From Danio rerio (lineage: Eukaryota; Chordata; Actinopteri; Cypriniformes; Danionidae), in NCBI RefSeq assembly GCF_049306965.1, contig NC_133197.1, positions 1,946,501 to 2,010,500 on the forward strand: a stretch of 64,000 nt of DNA. Direction: 5' to 3'. Of the stretch, positions 34,694 to 45,724 are shown one piece after another; positions within the stretch are counted from its first letter, which is position 1; each line of letters begins with the position of its first letter. The notes under the pieces are model-generated. The model searched no databases and was not told where the DNA came from. It worked only from the letters and a program-made list of their open reading frames with translations. The translations under genes and the position numbers were made by a program.

Positions 34694-34809
34694 TAACGCC
34701 TCATATATGACAATGTTTCAAATCGGTTGCCTCTGTTTTTGAGACTAAATAGTTTTAAACGTGGTGCACTTTCAAATGTAAACCTCTGCTGAATGTTTTC
34801 TTTCACTAA

Positions 34810-36067
34810 GGGTGCTTTCACACCTACACTTTTGTTTCGGAACGTGTCTCATTTGCCCAGTTAGCGCGGTTCGTTTGGCATATGTGAACAGGGCAATCGC
34901 GCTCTGTTCCGCGCCAAAGTAATCGCTCAGAGATCGCTTGAATGAGGTGGTCTCGGCTCGATTGAAACGAACCCTGGAGCGGTTCGATTACAGTGAGAAA
35001 GCGATACGATCCGAGCGCGGTTATATCACAGTGTTTTATGGATATGTAATAGGCTTACGGCTATATGAAGAGAGAATTATGAGTATGGTGGGAAGTTTCA
35101 CGAGTCTCCGGATGTTCGCAAACAAGTGATGATCTCCCGGTAATCTTGCGTCTCCCTCCCGGTCCTCAAATAGGCATCGTCGCGCACCCTTCTCACACCT
35201 CCCCACCGCACCTCTCCTCAGACACGTCGTGCACCCTGTCAATCACCACCAAACCACCACCTCTCCTGACAGCTGAGCGGGACGCTGCAAAATAAACCCT
35301 GACACTCTGACCAATGTGAGGAGAGTTTACTCGCACGTGACTTGTTTTAGCTCTTTTGGTCTTTCACATCTGTGAATCATTCAGTTGTTCGGAAACAGAG
35401 ATTAAAATAGGTTGATTGTTGCTCTTTGTTCTTGGTGTGGTTCGTTTTCACACTGCAAAGTTTCTAAATGGACTAAAAGAACCAAAACAAGTCACGTGTG
35501 AGTAAACTCTCCTCACATTGGTCAGAGTGTCAGGGTTTATTTTGCAGCGTCCCGCTCAGCTGTCATGCGTCATTATTTTTAAGTTATGACGAGGAGCAAT
35601 AAAACAATATAAACGATGTAAAGACCGCTGGGTTTGGGGTGTTTGATAGGGTGCGCGCGACGTGTCTGAAGAGCGAGGACGGATGCGGTGGGGAGGAGTG
35701 AGATGGGTGTGCTACCTATTTGAGTACCGGGAGGGAGACGCACAATTTCCGGGAGATTATCACTCGTTTGCGGACATTTCGGAACTTCTGGGAGACTTGG
35801 GATGTCTGGAATCACCTCCCACCCTACTCCTAATTCTCTCTTCATATAGCCATATGCCTATTACATATCCATAAAGCACTGTAATATAATCGGGCTCGGA
35901 TCGTTTGCTTTCTCACTACAATTATTCCGCTCCAGAGTTCGTTTCAATCGAGCCGAGATCACCTGAATGAGGCGATTGTTTTGGCACAGATCCGAGCGTG
36001 ATTGCTAGATTCACATATGCCAAACTAACTGGGCAAACGAGACTAAAGTCTAGGTGTGAAAGCACCT
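34810..36067. mobile_element. 1.26-kb foldback DNA element, TTAA class
   Basis: GGGTGCTTTCACACCTA and TAGGTGTGAAAGCACCT are inverted ends. The inversion runs through nearly the whole element: about 34810-35355 folds on about 35470-36067, with a loop of about 115 bases. CTCTGACCAATGTGAGGAGA (left) and its inverse (right) mark the inner ends of the arms. TTAA lies at 36068-36071 (left copy CTAA). Confidence 0.85.
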
Positions 36068-36593
36068 TTAAAACTGTGCTACAGACTGCATGACAGGTAA
36101 TTTTTTAAAATCCATAACAGGGACTCTTTAATCTTCTGCTCTTGTGGGCCTCATAAAATGACATGGCTGGCCGGATTTTGGCCTGCAGGCTTTGGGTTTG
36201 AATCTTTTGACATGAGCCAAGGGGGCTTCTTCACGCACCATATACACTTTTTTGACAGTTTTTTTTTTTTTATTTTAAACTAAGAAAGAGCTAATACCAA
36301 AATTAACCACCCAACCACAAACACATCCACTTCTTGCACAGTCACATTTTGAAAATGGCATCGGTCATTGATGACAGGTCTCGGTTTTATGGCAACCGTG
36401 CCTACTGAAAGTACATCTTTAAGTGTATGACACTTTTAAAGGGGCCAAGTAATTATATTTAGTGTTTAAAAGCCAAGTTGCAAACATAATTGACCACTTA
36501 CACATCTCAGCCAAACACATAAGCCCTAATTCATGATCATATTACTGTACGGATACAAACGAGACTAATAAAATGTGACTTATTAATTTTCAG
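36068..36593 (+). other. Conserved intron block before the orphan exon
   Basis: Paralogous to 18775-19228 (intron 2 of gene C) up to the acceptor TTATTAATTTTCAG. Exon 2 does not occur between here and gene D. Confidence 0.65.
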
Positions 36594-37318
36594 AAGTGAT
36601 CGTGAAGGAGGAGAGTGAAGAACTGAGTGAAGACGAGGAGAAACATCATGTCAAGAGTGAAGAGGAAACTCATACAAACACTGAAGATCATTTTTCAGTG
36701 GACAGAACAGCTGTGACATGTTTCACCTGCATTCAGTGTGTAAAGAGTTTCAGTTGCAAATACAATCTCAAGATTCACATGAGGACCCACACTGGAGAGA
36801 AACCATACAAGTGTTCACACTGCGACAAGAGATTCAATCATTCAGGAAACCTGAATTCACATAAGATGATCCACACTAAGGAGAAAACACACAAGTGTGA
36901 TCATTGTGGCAAAACATTTCTGAGGCCTTACGAGTTGAAGAAACATCTCAGACTTCATACAAAGGAGAAGCCCTATTCCTGTTCTGAGTGTGGAAAGAGT
37001 TTCACACAGCAGTCATGTTTGAGAAAACATCAGCAGATCCACACTGGTGTGAGAGAGTTTGTGTGCTTTGAGTGTGGGGGAAGTTTTATTCGAGCTGGAG
37101 ACTTGAAACGACACCAGATGATCCACACTGGAGAGAAACCCTGCGTGTGTTCACACTGCAGCAAATCATTCAGAGATTCAGGATTGCTGAAAACACATGA
37201 GAGGACTCACACTGGAGAGAAACCGTACACATGTACTCAGTGTGGGAAGAGTTTCACCCGATTATCAAACCTTAACAAACATGTGCTGATCCACACTGCA
37301 GAGACAAATTACAAATAA
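36594..37318 (+). CDS. C2H2 terminal exon without its own exons 1-2 (7 fingers)
   Basis: The exon starts after TTATTAATTTTCAG in the family phase (G + AA = Glu, then VIVKEESEELSEDEEKHHV), so it can be spliced to an exon 2 of the standard kind. It has seven canonical fingers and ends TAETNYK with TAA at 37316-37318. The nearest upstream exon 2 is that of gene D at 24984-25038, past gene D's own terminal exon. It may be an alternative last exon of gene D or a unit that lost its 5' part. All zinc ligands are intact, which argues that the exon is used or was until recently. The finger order follows the common cycle. Confidence 0.82.
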
Positions 37319-39225
37319 ACAAAACACAACATTTTTTAAGGCTTCAAAGCTGAACAGACATCTTAGAGTCTGTGTTTGTGCATTAAGTGTGTGAAGACCT
37401 GAAGACTCAAGAACTGGAACTGCAGGAGAGGATTCAGGCTGAAGAGAAACTGAGTTTTGGCCACTCGTCTAGTCTACTCAGACACGCAAACACAATCAGT
37501 TTGTGTAAAGCTCCTCACCAGCTTTAGGATGAAGAAACATCATCTGAAGTTTTGACAGCAGCTTCATTGTGGGACTTACAGATGGAGTTCCTCACCAAAC
37601 AACATTATCTGAAGCTTTTATTATTGTAGTCATCTGCAATTTTGCCTCCTGCAGAGTTGGGTGTACGGCATTCCACAGTAATGTGTTACTGTATTCTAAT
37701 GACATTTTTGGGGAACTCAGTAATGTAACGAATTACATTTTAACTGTGTGTGATTTGATTACAGTTACTGAAGTCTACTTATATTACAAATATAGCATTA
37801 GAAGGAAAAAATGCTTCTTTTAAATCACGTTTTCCACTGCAAGCATTCACTATTAAATTGCTGGAGAACGTGAGCTGAAATGGCTGCTGACGAGAGCGGC
37901 TGCTTCTTCAAGTGGAAATACAGACATTACTTTGATTTCATTGAGCGTAAAAACTAAAATATTGCTGTGAAAGTCAGTCTATGTCCAGTCTCTAAAGAGC
38001 TTTACGCTGCTTTTAACTTGACCAGCAGCTTGTTCGAGCACTTGAACAGAAAGCAATCAACGACAATAATACTCATCACCAAGGAGGACATTAGCGCCCA
38101 AAAACACAGCGGATTGGGAGTGAAGATATCTTCTGAATGTGAAGAGAAACTTAGCTGCGTATGGGGCTGTTCACATATCACGTCTTTTGCATGAGCAAGT
38201 TCGTTATTTAAAATGAAGGTGTGCAGCTTACACACACACATATTTGGAGCGCATATTGCGCATGCTCGCAACTGACCAATCAGCTTCATACTTTGTATGA
38301 AATATACATATTTCGCTAGGCTAATTACCTCAGACACGCACAGAAAACCCAAACACTGCAGTGCTTTTGCATACTATGAATGTCAGTGGTTACAGGTGTA
38401 CAGTTTTCCTCTAAATGTCTTGTGTGTTAAAAAAAGACGAACTGGTTTGGATCGAGTGAATAATGACAGTATTGTAAGTTTTGTGTGAACGATCTCTTTA
38501 AGTCTGGTGAATACGTCAAACTGCTGTGATTAACCCATTGTAATGTTTCTCAGTAAATATTAAATTGCTGAAAGAGCTGCAGTTTGTTTTGTATTTTTAT
38601 TAGCGTATTTTATGTTTTAAAAGTAACTTTAAAGTAATAAGTAATCTGATTACTTTTTATATTAAGTAATTAGTAATGTAATGAAATTACAATTGTTCAG
38701 TAGTCGTCATTTGTAATATAAATTATGTAAATATATTGTAATTTGTAATATATTACTTATTTAAAGTAACTTACCCAACACTGGCCTCCTGATTCAATTT
38801 ATATAATTAGGTACAACATCGAAATACAATTGTTTTATTTGCATAATGTTACGTTTTCATGTGAATGTTCGTTGCCTGTAATTCTGTAATTTGTACTGCT
38901 GTTATTGTTTTGTTTTGTGCCTGTTCAGGAAAGAAATGTGGTACACTTTTAATGATAAATAATCGTTATCGTTTTATCGTTACTTTTATCTGGTCTTTTA
39001 TATTTTTTATTATTTCTTACATTTTATTAAAAAGCAAATTCTAGCTACTTCAGGGATTGATCATTTTAGACGTGTCTGTCAGCCATGAAATATATGCCTA
39101 ATACGTGTGCATTTTTAATGGTAAATTTAGCTTTTAGGTGCATAGTAAAACGTTTCACCTCACATGTTTGAAAATGGTGATTGTTTTTGTTTACATTAGC
39201 GATTGTTTTGGTCTGTCAACTTTTA
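37319..39225 (+). other. 3' flank and intergenic module D
   Basis: The least interrupted version of the family's intergenic module and therefore the reference for modules A and B. 37325-37360 keeps a finger relic (TTCAAAGCTGAACAGACATC). 37370-37580 matches 1490-1600, 37788-38100 holds the BED relic, and 38440-39225 matches the upstream regions of genes B and C. No working gene is seen. Confidence 0.6.
37880..38090 (+). pseudogene. Relic BED-type zinc-finger exon, most complete copy
   Basis: ATG at 37880 opens MAADESGCFFKWKYRHYFDF. After an in-frame stop it continues NIAVKVSLCPVSKELYAAF and then LTSSLFEHLNRKQSTT. This is the BED zinc finger of hAT transposases and ZBED proteins (C-x2-C ... 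H-x3-5-H), with the first Cys replaced by Val and the last His by Gln. The ORF is closed and the ligands are lost, so it is a relic. It lacks the TTAA insertion present in the copies at 3371 and 9528. Confidence 0.68.
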
Positions 39226-39321
39226 ATTTGGCGCGGTTTTGTTGATACACGGCTGCTCCCGCCTCACCGTAATGACGTCAGCACTGACGCGTTCATTCAG
39301 CGTCGAGTCTTCAGAGCTGAG
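39226..39321 (+). promoter_or_regulatory. Orphan promoter and non-coding exon 1
   Basis: It has TTTGGCGCG (E2F-like, closest to consensus of the four), CRE TGACGTCA at 39273-39280 and GAGCTGAG|GTGAGT at 39321/39322. Family similarity continues about 250 bases into intron 1 and then stops. No exon 2 or finger exon follows in the remaining 24 kb. Confidence 0.72.
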
Positions 39322-40237
39322 GTGAGTCGTTGACTCTTTTTTTCGTGTTTACACAACAATAAAACACACTTTACAGTTTATTAAAGCGACAATCTGCGAC
39401 TAGTTTCTGCATTGAGTTCACCTCTATCTGTGTGTCTGCTGACCAAAACAATACAGCAGGCAGCTAGGAGTTTTGAGAGGACAATATGAGTGAATGTGTT
39501 TGGGTTTTTCCATGTTTGTGTTTCTAATATCACAACAAATAATCTTTGAAGGTAAAATACTGCGAAAGATATGCACATTTTGATGAAGAAAACATTAAAT
39601 AGTGGTAGGCAAAGTTAGGGTCCACGAAACGGTTGAAGCAAATGTGTCAAGGCTTAGCAACGTTTTGAATAACCTTTTACAGTGACACCTAGAGATTGAG
39701 GTAAAGTTAGTTTTATATTTACACATTCGTTCAGTGACAACTTATGATGTGCTCCTTATAATGTTTACGATGGTACTATGAATATTCAGTCTGCAATCAC
39801 ATGTAATCTGATTTTAAAACAACATTAGCGCTGTTTATTTGACTGTAAACAACGATGTACCTTGATAGTCATTTGCTGTTTATATGATTTCACTCTATAG
39901 AATTTTCAAAGAATACTTTTCTGGAATCATACTATTAAGGAGAAAGTCCAAATGTGTGAATATATAAACAACTTTACCTCAATCACATAGATGCCCCTTT
40001 CACACAGTGATACCAGTAAATATCTGTTAAATCTCCAGAACAACTCTACCGGTATACTCAAAAAAGGCGCTGTTCACACAGACAAGAACGTTATGGAATT
40101 TCTCTGGAAAAGACCGTTCACACATCCATCTTTTTTACTTTAAGGCCCAAATCTTTCTCCGATCAATTTTTAAAGGCCCACGTGTCTGACATTTTCTCTA
40201 TATTGTTTGTATGAAATTATATTATATTTATAGACCA

Positions 40238-40276
<39 letters not shown>

Positions 40277-40308
40277 TACATACTTACATGCATACATACA
40301 CACACTCA
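39322..40308. other. End of the zinc-finger array; unrecognised DNA
   Basis: 39322-39575 is intron 1 of the orphan unit. 39576-40200 is AT-rich with no known element, apart from short TTCACACAG repeats at about 40008-40120. 40238-40280 is a TA microsatellite. Confidence 0.45.
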
Positions 40309-40564
40309 CAGTTGAAGTCAGAAAGATTAGCCCACCTTTGAATTTTTATTTTTTATTTTTGTCTTTTTTAAATATTTCCCAAATGATGTTTAACAGAGCA
40401 AGGACATTTTCACAGTATATCTGATAATATTTTTTATTCTGCAGAAAGTCTTGTTTGTTTTATTTCAGCTCAAATAAAAGCAGTTTTAATTTTTTTCAAA
40501 ACCATTTTAATGTCAGTAATAAGGTCTAATAATTCACAGGGGCTAATAATTCTGACTTCAACTG
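40309..40564. mobile_element. Tc1-like MITE
   Basis: CAGTTGAAGTCAG and CTGACTTCAACTG are inverse ends of the Tc1/Sleeping-Beauty type, TA-rich target. Internal TGTTTAACAGAGCAAGGACA identifies the same family as 48040-48246 and 58893-59168. 256 bp, internally deleted. Confidence 0.82.
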
Positions 40565-40594
40565 TATATAAATATATATATGGCTGATTCCAGC

Positions 40595-40998
40595 GTTATG
40601 GACGTGACATTTGCAGAAAAAAAATGAAACGTATATACTCGGAGAATGTATATGTTAACAGAATATTGAAATATCTGTTTATATTTTTATTACCCCTTAA
40701 CCATAGAGTTTAGGCATCAAAAAATATCAGTCTATGCAGGTGTTTTATATTTAAAATGACGGCAAAATGAATGCGTTACGGACGTGACAAAAAAAAGACA
40801 TGGGTTTTGTGAGTTGACATACTTGGTTAAAATTCTGTGAATAAAAATGCAGAAGCCAAAAATATTTATAACCGTCAAAAGGATAAGGGTTGGCTCTGCA
40901 TGGGACATTTATAATTCATTTTATTTAGTTTTTCATTTTTGCATTAATGAGGGAAAACTATCGTTACGGACGTGACTTGTCTTCGTTACGGACGTGAC
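40595..40998 (+). repeat. Four copies of GTTACGGACGTGAC (left cluster)
   Basis: Copies lie at 40595-40608 (one mismatch, GTTATGGACGTGAC), 40775-40788, 40963-40976 and 40985-40998, all in the same orientation. Spacing is uneven. Two more lie at 43752-43765 (inverted) and 43907-43920. Confidence 0.92.
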
Positions 40999-43751
40999 TG
41001 CTCTGAAATTGACAGTTGACACATTATGAAAATCAGATAAATGCTTTCAAAACTTGACAAAAGACCTATTTGTGGATATCTGTTGGGTGTGTAAACCAAT
41101 AAACTTTAACCTCTGAGACATCTGAATGGTAAGGTTGCACAATTTATCAAACTTAAATAGATATCACTTTGTTATATTTAATTCATATTATGGCATGTGT
41201 GTTGTTAAAGGTTAACGCACGTTCGAATGTTCAAAACTCAATTCGGAAACAGTGGTGCATGCTAACATGGTGCTTTTATTCTCTGATTAATATAGAATTG
41301 ATAATAAACATAATCAGCCATAATAGGCCTATGTTTATCGGGCTCCTTTCCAGACAAACTTGAGTTGAATCATTGCCCGACTGTTAGTGCGCAAGACCGT
41401 GTCTACGTGGCGAATATTCAAAATCTAGTTGTGTCACAGTTATGGCAATATTATATTTGACAAAGTTTATTTTAGTTTATTCTAGTTAATGTGTTAGTCG
41501 ATTGAATAAATAGCTTAATTTGTCCACTCGCGCTTGCTTTCTATTTCTCGTCGGCAGTCACTTCAGGACAGGTTGAAAAAATTTAAACAGAGGACCAGGA
41601 TGAGAGAGAAAACTTTATTATGAAAGGTTTTGTGAAAAATAGCCATTAATTGCAGGCATGTACGATGGATGACTATAATGTTTATATTTTTAGGCTATAG
41701 TTTATAACCGATTGTGTAAAATATTGAATGACATTACAGCTGCAGGTGCGATTTACTAACAAATTAAATACTCCTATAATGTAGTTAAAGCGTAGATCAA
41801 TATCAAGATTTTATTCTTATTTTGCCGCCTTTAAAATAATTTTAATAAGCACTCAAGCACATTTGCCGGGTGCTTAAAATCTTTGAAAATGTTTTCATTT
41901 TAATGTAGGCTATAGCCTATTTTCCAGCTTTGAAAGTGCTTAGATTTTGGATAAAGGGCTTGGAAAATTAATTGTGTCGCTATGATAATTTATCTTTATA
42001 AATAGTTATTTAATTAATAAAATAAAAAAACATATTTATGCTCTGCATGAAATGAAAACTCCGCTGTGGCCTGTGCAAGTGCCTGCAGCCTGACCCACGG
42101 CGTGCGCATTTTGAGCAATGGTAAAAGACCAAATGCATGGAGGTTATTGATTTTGTGCCCTGCATGCGCGCCTCGCGTTTTGCCATTGCCCGCTTTGTGA
42201 GCTCCAGAGGAAAAGCATGTTACCTCAGTGGCGTCTTTCATTCTTCAATCAAATGAAAGCAGAGGCGGGTTTTCCTTTGAAATATAAAATGCATTGCGGA
42301 GCGCCTCACGTCTCTGGAATGAAAAAGCGCGTTCGTTGTGATCGACCTCTGAGCAACACATATTTGTTAACTCGCAGAACAGTAACACGTGCAAACACAC
42401 GTGCTTACAGATGTATTTTGCCAAAGAAGCTAAATGAAAGAAGGATATTCTGGCCACAGTTTGACACAGGAGTTGACGAACCAGCGCTGATGCTGGTCGT
42501 CTGTGCAGCCTGGAGCCGCGTCATAAACTCAACTAGGTATATTGATGATTTAGTGCAGACTAACCAACAAACCAATTTTTTCCATTTGGAAAATAACAGT
42601 TATTATTAGTTCTTCTATACATTTTTAAATAGCCTACATAGCCTAATCTACAAATCAAACAAAGCCAAATATTTTAGGATAACTTCGCACCAAACTGATC
42701 TTTCATTTTACAGCTTTTAAAACATGTATGCAAATTAATACAGTATCACATGTAAATAACAAAATTGTTATATCCTTAGCCTATATTTAACAAAAAGTAT
42801 AGGTTCAAAGCCTTATGGTTTATTGTCATTATCTTTCACTATACTCAGCGCGCGCGCGCACATGAACCGCAAGTAAGACAGAGGAAATAGGCTAATAAAT
42901 CATAATTAAGACATAATCTTTAAACTAATGACTTCTATGTTGACAGGTTTTGTAATATTATAACAGCGGAGCATTAATTGAATGCATTTTTTCCGTAAAG
43001 CAATCTATTTGAGCTAGCCTAATATTTTTTAATTGACGGAAGAAAAAAAAACACGATTGGACAAACAGTCTATGCCGATTCTTAAAAAGCATTCAGTCAA
43101 TGTTTTCGTTTTGTAATCTTAATTTGTCATTTAAGTAAAAAGGTTTAGAGCAGGATTTATTTTATTATTTTTGTTAGTTTATTCAGTTTTTCTGTGCTGC
43201 TAAAAACACTGCAGGTGCGTGAAGATGCTCCTTCTGTATGCTGTTTGCATGTTAAAATAACCTAAATCAGTATTTTAAAATGCAATATTTAATGTGTCAG
43301 ACAAAATAGGCACGTCAATTTTTTTTTATTAAATAATATTTTGATATTAATCTGTTAACGGTTAATATCGCTTAACGAGCGGTTGTTGATTGGCAAAATG
43401 AATCGAAATCAGCATTCCTAGTTTGGCATAAATTGTATCTTAACTATTTGATCTATTATTTGACGTTTCTTTTGTAGATAGGGTAACTGACCAAGAAGTG
43501 CTTCAACACAAGGTGCTGCATCGCCAAAACACCAAGATTATGCGCCAAGATTATGGCATGTAAAATGTTGTTCTCTTTATTAAACATTTATTTTTGAAAT
43601 GTTACTAAAATGGTTTATAGCTAACTGAAATGTTCAGTTCTTGATATAACATATGGATGTTATGTAATGTAAGTCAGTAATTGTAATGCAGCATCATAAT
43701 GAACAAATATGCGTTAGTCATTGGCTTATATTAATAAGGAGTTCAAAAATG
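40999..43751. other. Interior of 14-mer-bounded segment with hAT remnant
   Basis: 42840-43430 follows, in the same orientation, 12010-13228 of the 11046-13552 hAT element (AACACTGCAGGTGCGTGAAG is shared; it ends CAGCATTCCTAG versus GAGCATCCCTAG). 43478-43563 can be read as a terminal exon after TTTCTTTTGTAG: VTDQEVLQHKVLHRQNTKIM..., then TAA. No other recognisable coding sequence. Confidence 0.5.
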
Positions 43752-43920
43752 GTCACGTCCGTAACGCAAAATTGTAGTTGTTTAAAGCAAAGACCTGAGA
43801 TGAGTTGGCGATCATAATTAGTATGGACATATTTTGGCTTTGTATACAAAGTTTCATTTTATTTGTTATAATATTTATTCCACAATATAAACTTTTTCAT
43901 TAAATCGTTACGGACGTGAC
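43752..43920. repeat. Right pair of the GTTACGGACGTGAC 14-mer
   Basis: Inverted copy GTCACGTCCGTAAC at 43752-43765 and direct copy at 43907-43920, both exact. Confidence 0.92.
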
Positions 43921-43955
43921 ACGTGACCTAAGCTGCGTGATGTCTTAAATATGTA

Positions 43956-44600
43956 CACTGTAAAAAATTTCCAGAAATTCACAACATTTAACTGTAATTT
44001 TTCACAGTAAATTACATGAATGTCACTTCACAGTATTTAACAGTGAAAGTTCACAGTAATATATTGTAGGCGGAATTTTATTGTGAAAGTAATGCAGTTG
44101 ATGTAATCACAACAATTTACTGTAAATAATCAGTAAAAAATGTTTACTCGTGTTAATTATAGTAATTTAAACGTTAAAGCTAAGCCATTATTTTTATTCA
44201 AGAAGCTGCATCTGTATTGGTATTTTACTATTTATTTATCTGTTGCAGCTTTTATACTTAAATAAAACTTTATAGGTAAATTACAATTTAATTACAAATT
44301 ATATGTTTTACTTCAAAATTAAACTAATTCATACTGGTTTGAAACAGCATAAAGGATATAGTTATTTTTAGGTGAACTGCACATTTACTTTTATTTATCG
44401 AATAACATGGAAATATGAAAATAATTTAATGAAATAATTCAGTTAATTCAATTAAATAATGAAAATATGCAATGAATAAAAAACAAAACAGTCAAATGCA
44501 TACAACTGAATCTTTTTTTATTTAATTTTAAAAACGAGTTTTATTCAGAACGATATGACCTGAAAAAAATGTAATCGATTCATGAAATATACACCCAGAA
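43956..44600. other. CACTGTAAAAAA-type repeat and AT-rich DNA
   Basis: 43956 begins CACTGTAAAAAATTTCCAG, followed by several TTACTGT/ACAGTAA motifs to about 44150, as in dispersed fish elements. The rest is AT-rich with nothing recognised. Confidence 0.4.
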
Positions 44601-44613
44601 GGTCTTTGGCATT

Positions 44614-44963
44614 ACGTTATGTCTAGCCGAAGAAGGGCAGCTGTTGACGGATACATGAGCACCTGCGCCCGCTCAGCAACTGGAGGTTATATCTCCGCAA
44701 TCGGCAAAGCACATTAGAAAATACAAACCATCTTTAAAATAAAACAGCAGATTTGAGTTTTAAACAACTACATTGTCGCATGAAAACCTGTTAAAAATAA
44801 ATTCACGATACATTATTTACAGAGCAGACCCATCATTGTCAGGGACAAACGTTAGAATGTCTTGCCGAACTAAGCTTCCTTTTTCCGGATACATGAGCAC
44901 GTGCGCCCGCTCACCATCTGGAGGTTATGTCTCCGTAATCGGCAAAAACAAATTATAATACTT
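44614..44963 (+). repeat. Direct repeat of about 110 bp, two copies
   Basis: Copies at about 44614-44720 and 44850-44958 share ACGTTA.., GGATACATGAGCAC, TGCGCCCGCTCA and CTGGAGGTTAT.TCTCCG.AATCGGCAAA. They are 236-239 bases apart. No transposon ends are visible. Confidence 0.8.
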
Positions 44964-45249
44964 TTTTTTACTGTTAAGGTCAAATTTTATAGGTTATATT
45001 TTCGTTGTCACAAAATAAATTGTATCTAAATATTTGTTTATCTACTGAACTTGTACTGAATCATTTGGACTCGTTCTGTTCAAATCTAACTCAGTCGTCG
45101 TTGGTTTTCACGTTATCACAGGGGAACACATATTAACATGTAATTACTGTATGGATTACGTGTGGCCAAGACGTGTAAAGAAACGGTAATCAAACATATT
45201 TCTGCGTCTTGAAGTTGTAATACAAAAAGTGAAACAGGGCTTCAGGCGG

Positions 45250-45382
45250 GATTCGATTCTTTCCGTTCACTTAATGGAGCCGACTCGTTCGCAAAGGACA
45301 CTTCAGTTATCACTACTACAAGCGCGCGCATTTGTGCTCTCTCCGCCTTTGGATCTCCTGGTCTCATCCAACGGATTGATCG
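45250..45382 (+). promoter_or_regulatory. Candidate promoter and non-coding first exon of the transposase/SAM locus
   Basis: A local rise in GC and CpG ends at GATTGATCG|GTAAGT, a consensus donor (exon end 45382). The next plausible exon on the + strand in the same locus is 53482-53541. The start site is not determinable. Supported only by splice-site quality and position. Confidence 0.45.
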
Positions 45383-45724
45383 GTAAGTGATGAAATGTCA
45401 ATTCCATCTAATAAATGGCAGTTTTTTTATTAATACTTATATTGATATATATGTGTGTGTGTGTGTATCTGTTGTGCATGTAATTGAAAAGTTTTAACCA
45501 AACAGCTGTAGTTGTACATTTTTAATGTTAACCGCGCTGTTTTTAAGCACAACGAAAATATACTGCTTGTAACGTCGTGCTAATTGTGGTCTATTAACTT
45601 AATTGTGAGATTATAGCGACACTACCCAGATAGCATACAGTTCTGGGCCACATCTGGGCCAACTAAGGCACATATGGCTCACTTCTGGCAATGGCAGGAG
45701 ACATATGGGCCACATCTGGCCCAT

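Noticed and set aside
42217-42609. 130-codon plus-strand frame as a gene
   Set aside because: It lies in hAT-remnant DNA, overlaps an opposite-strand frame and shows no family motif.
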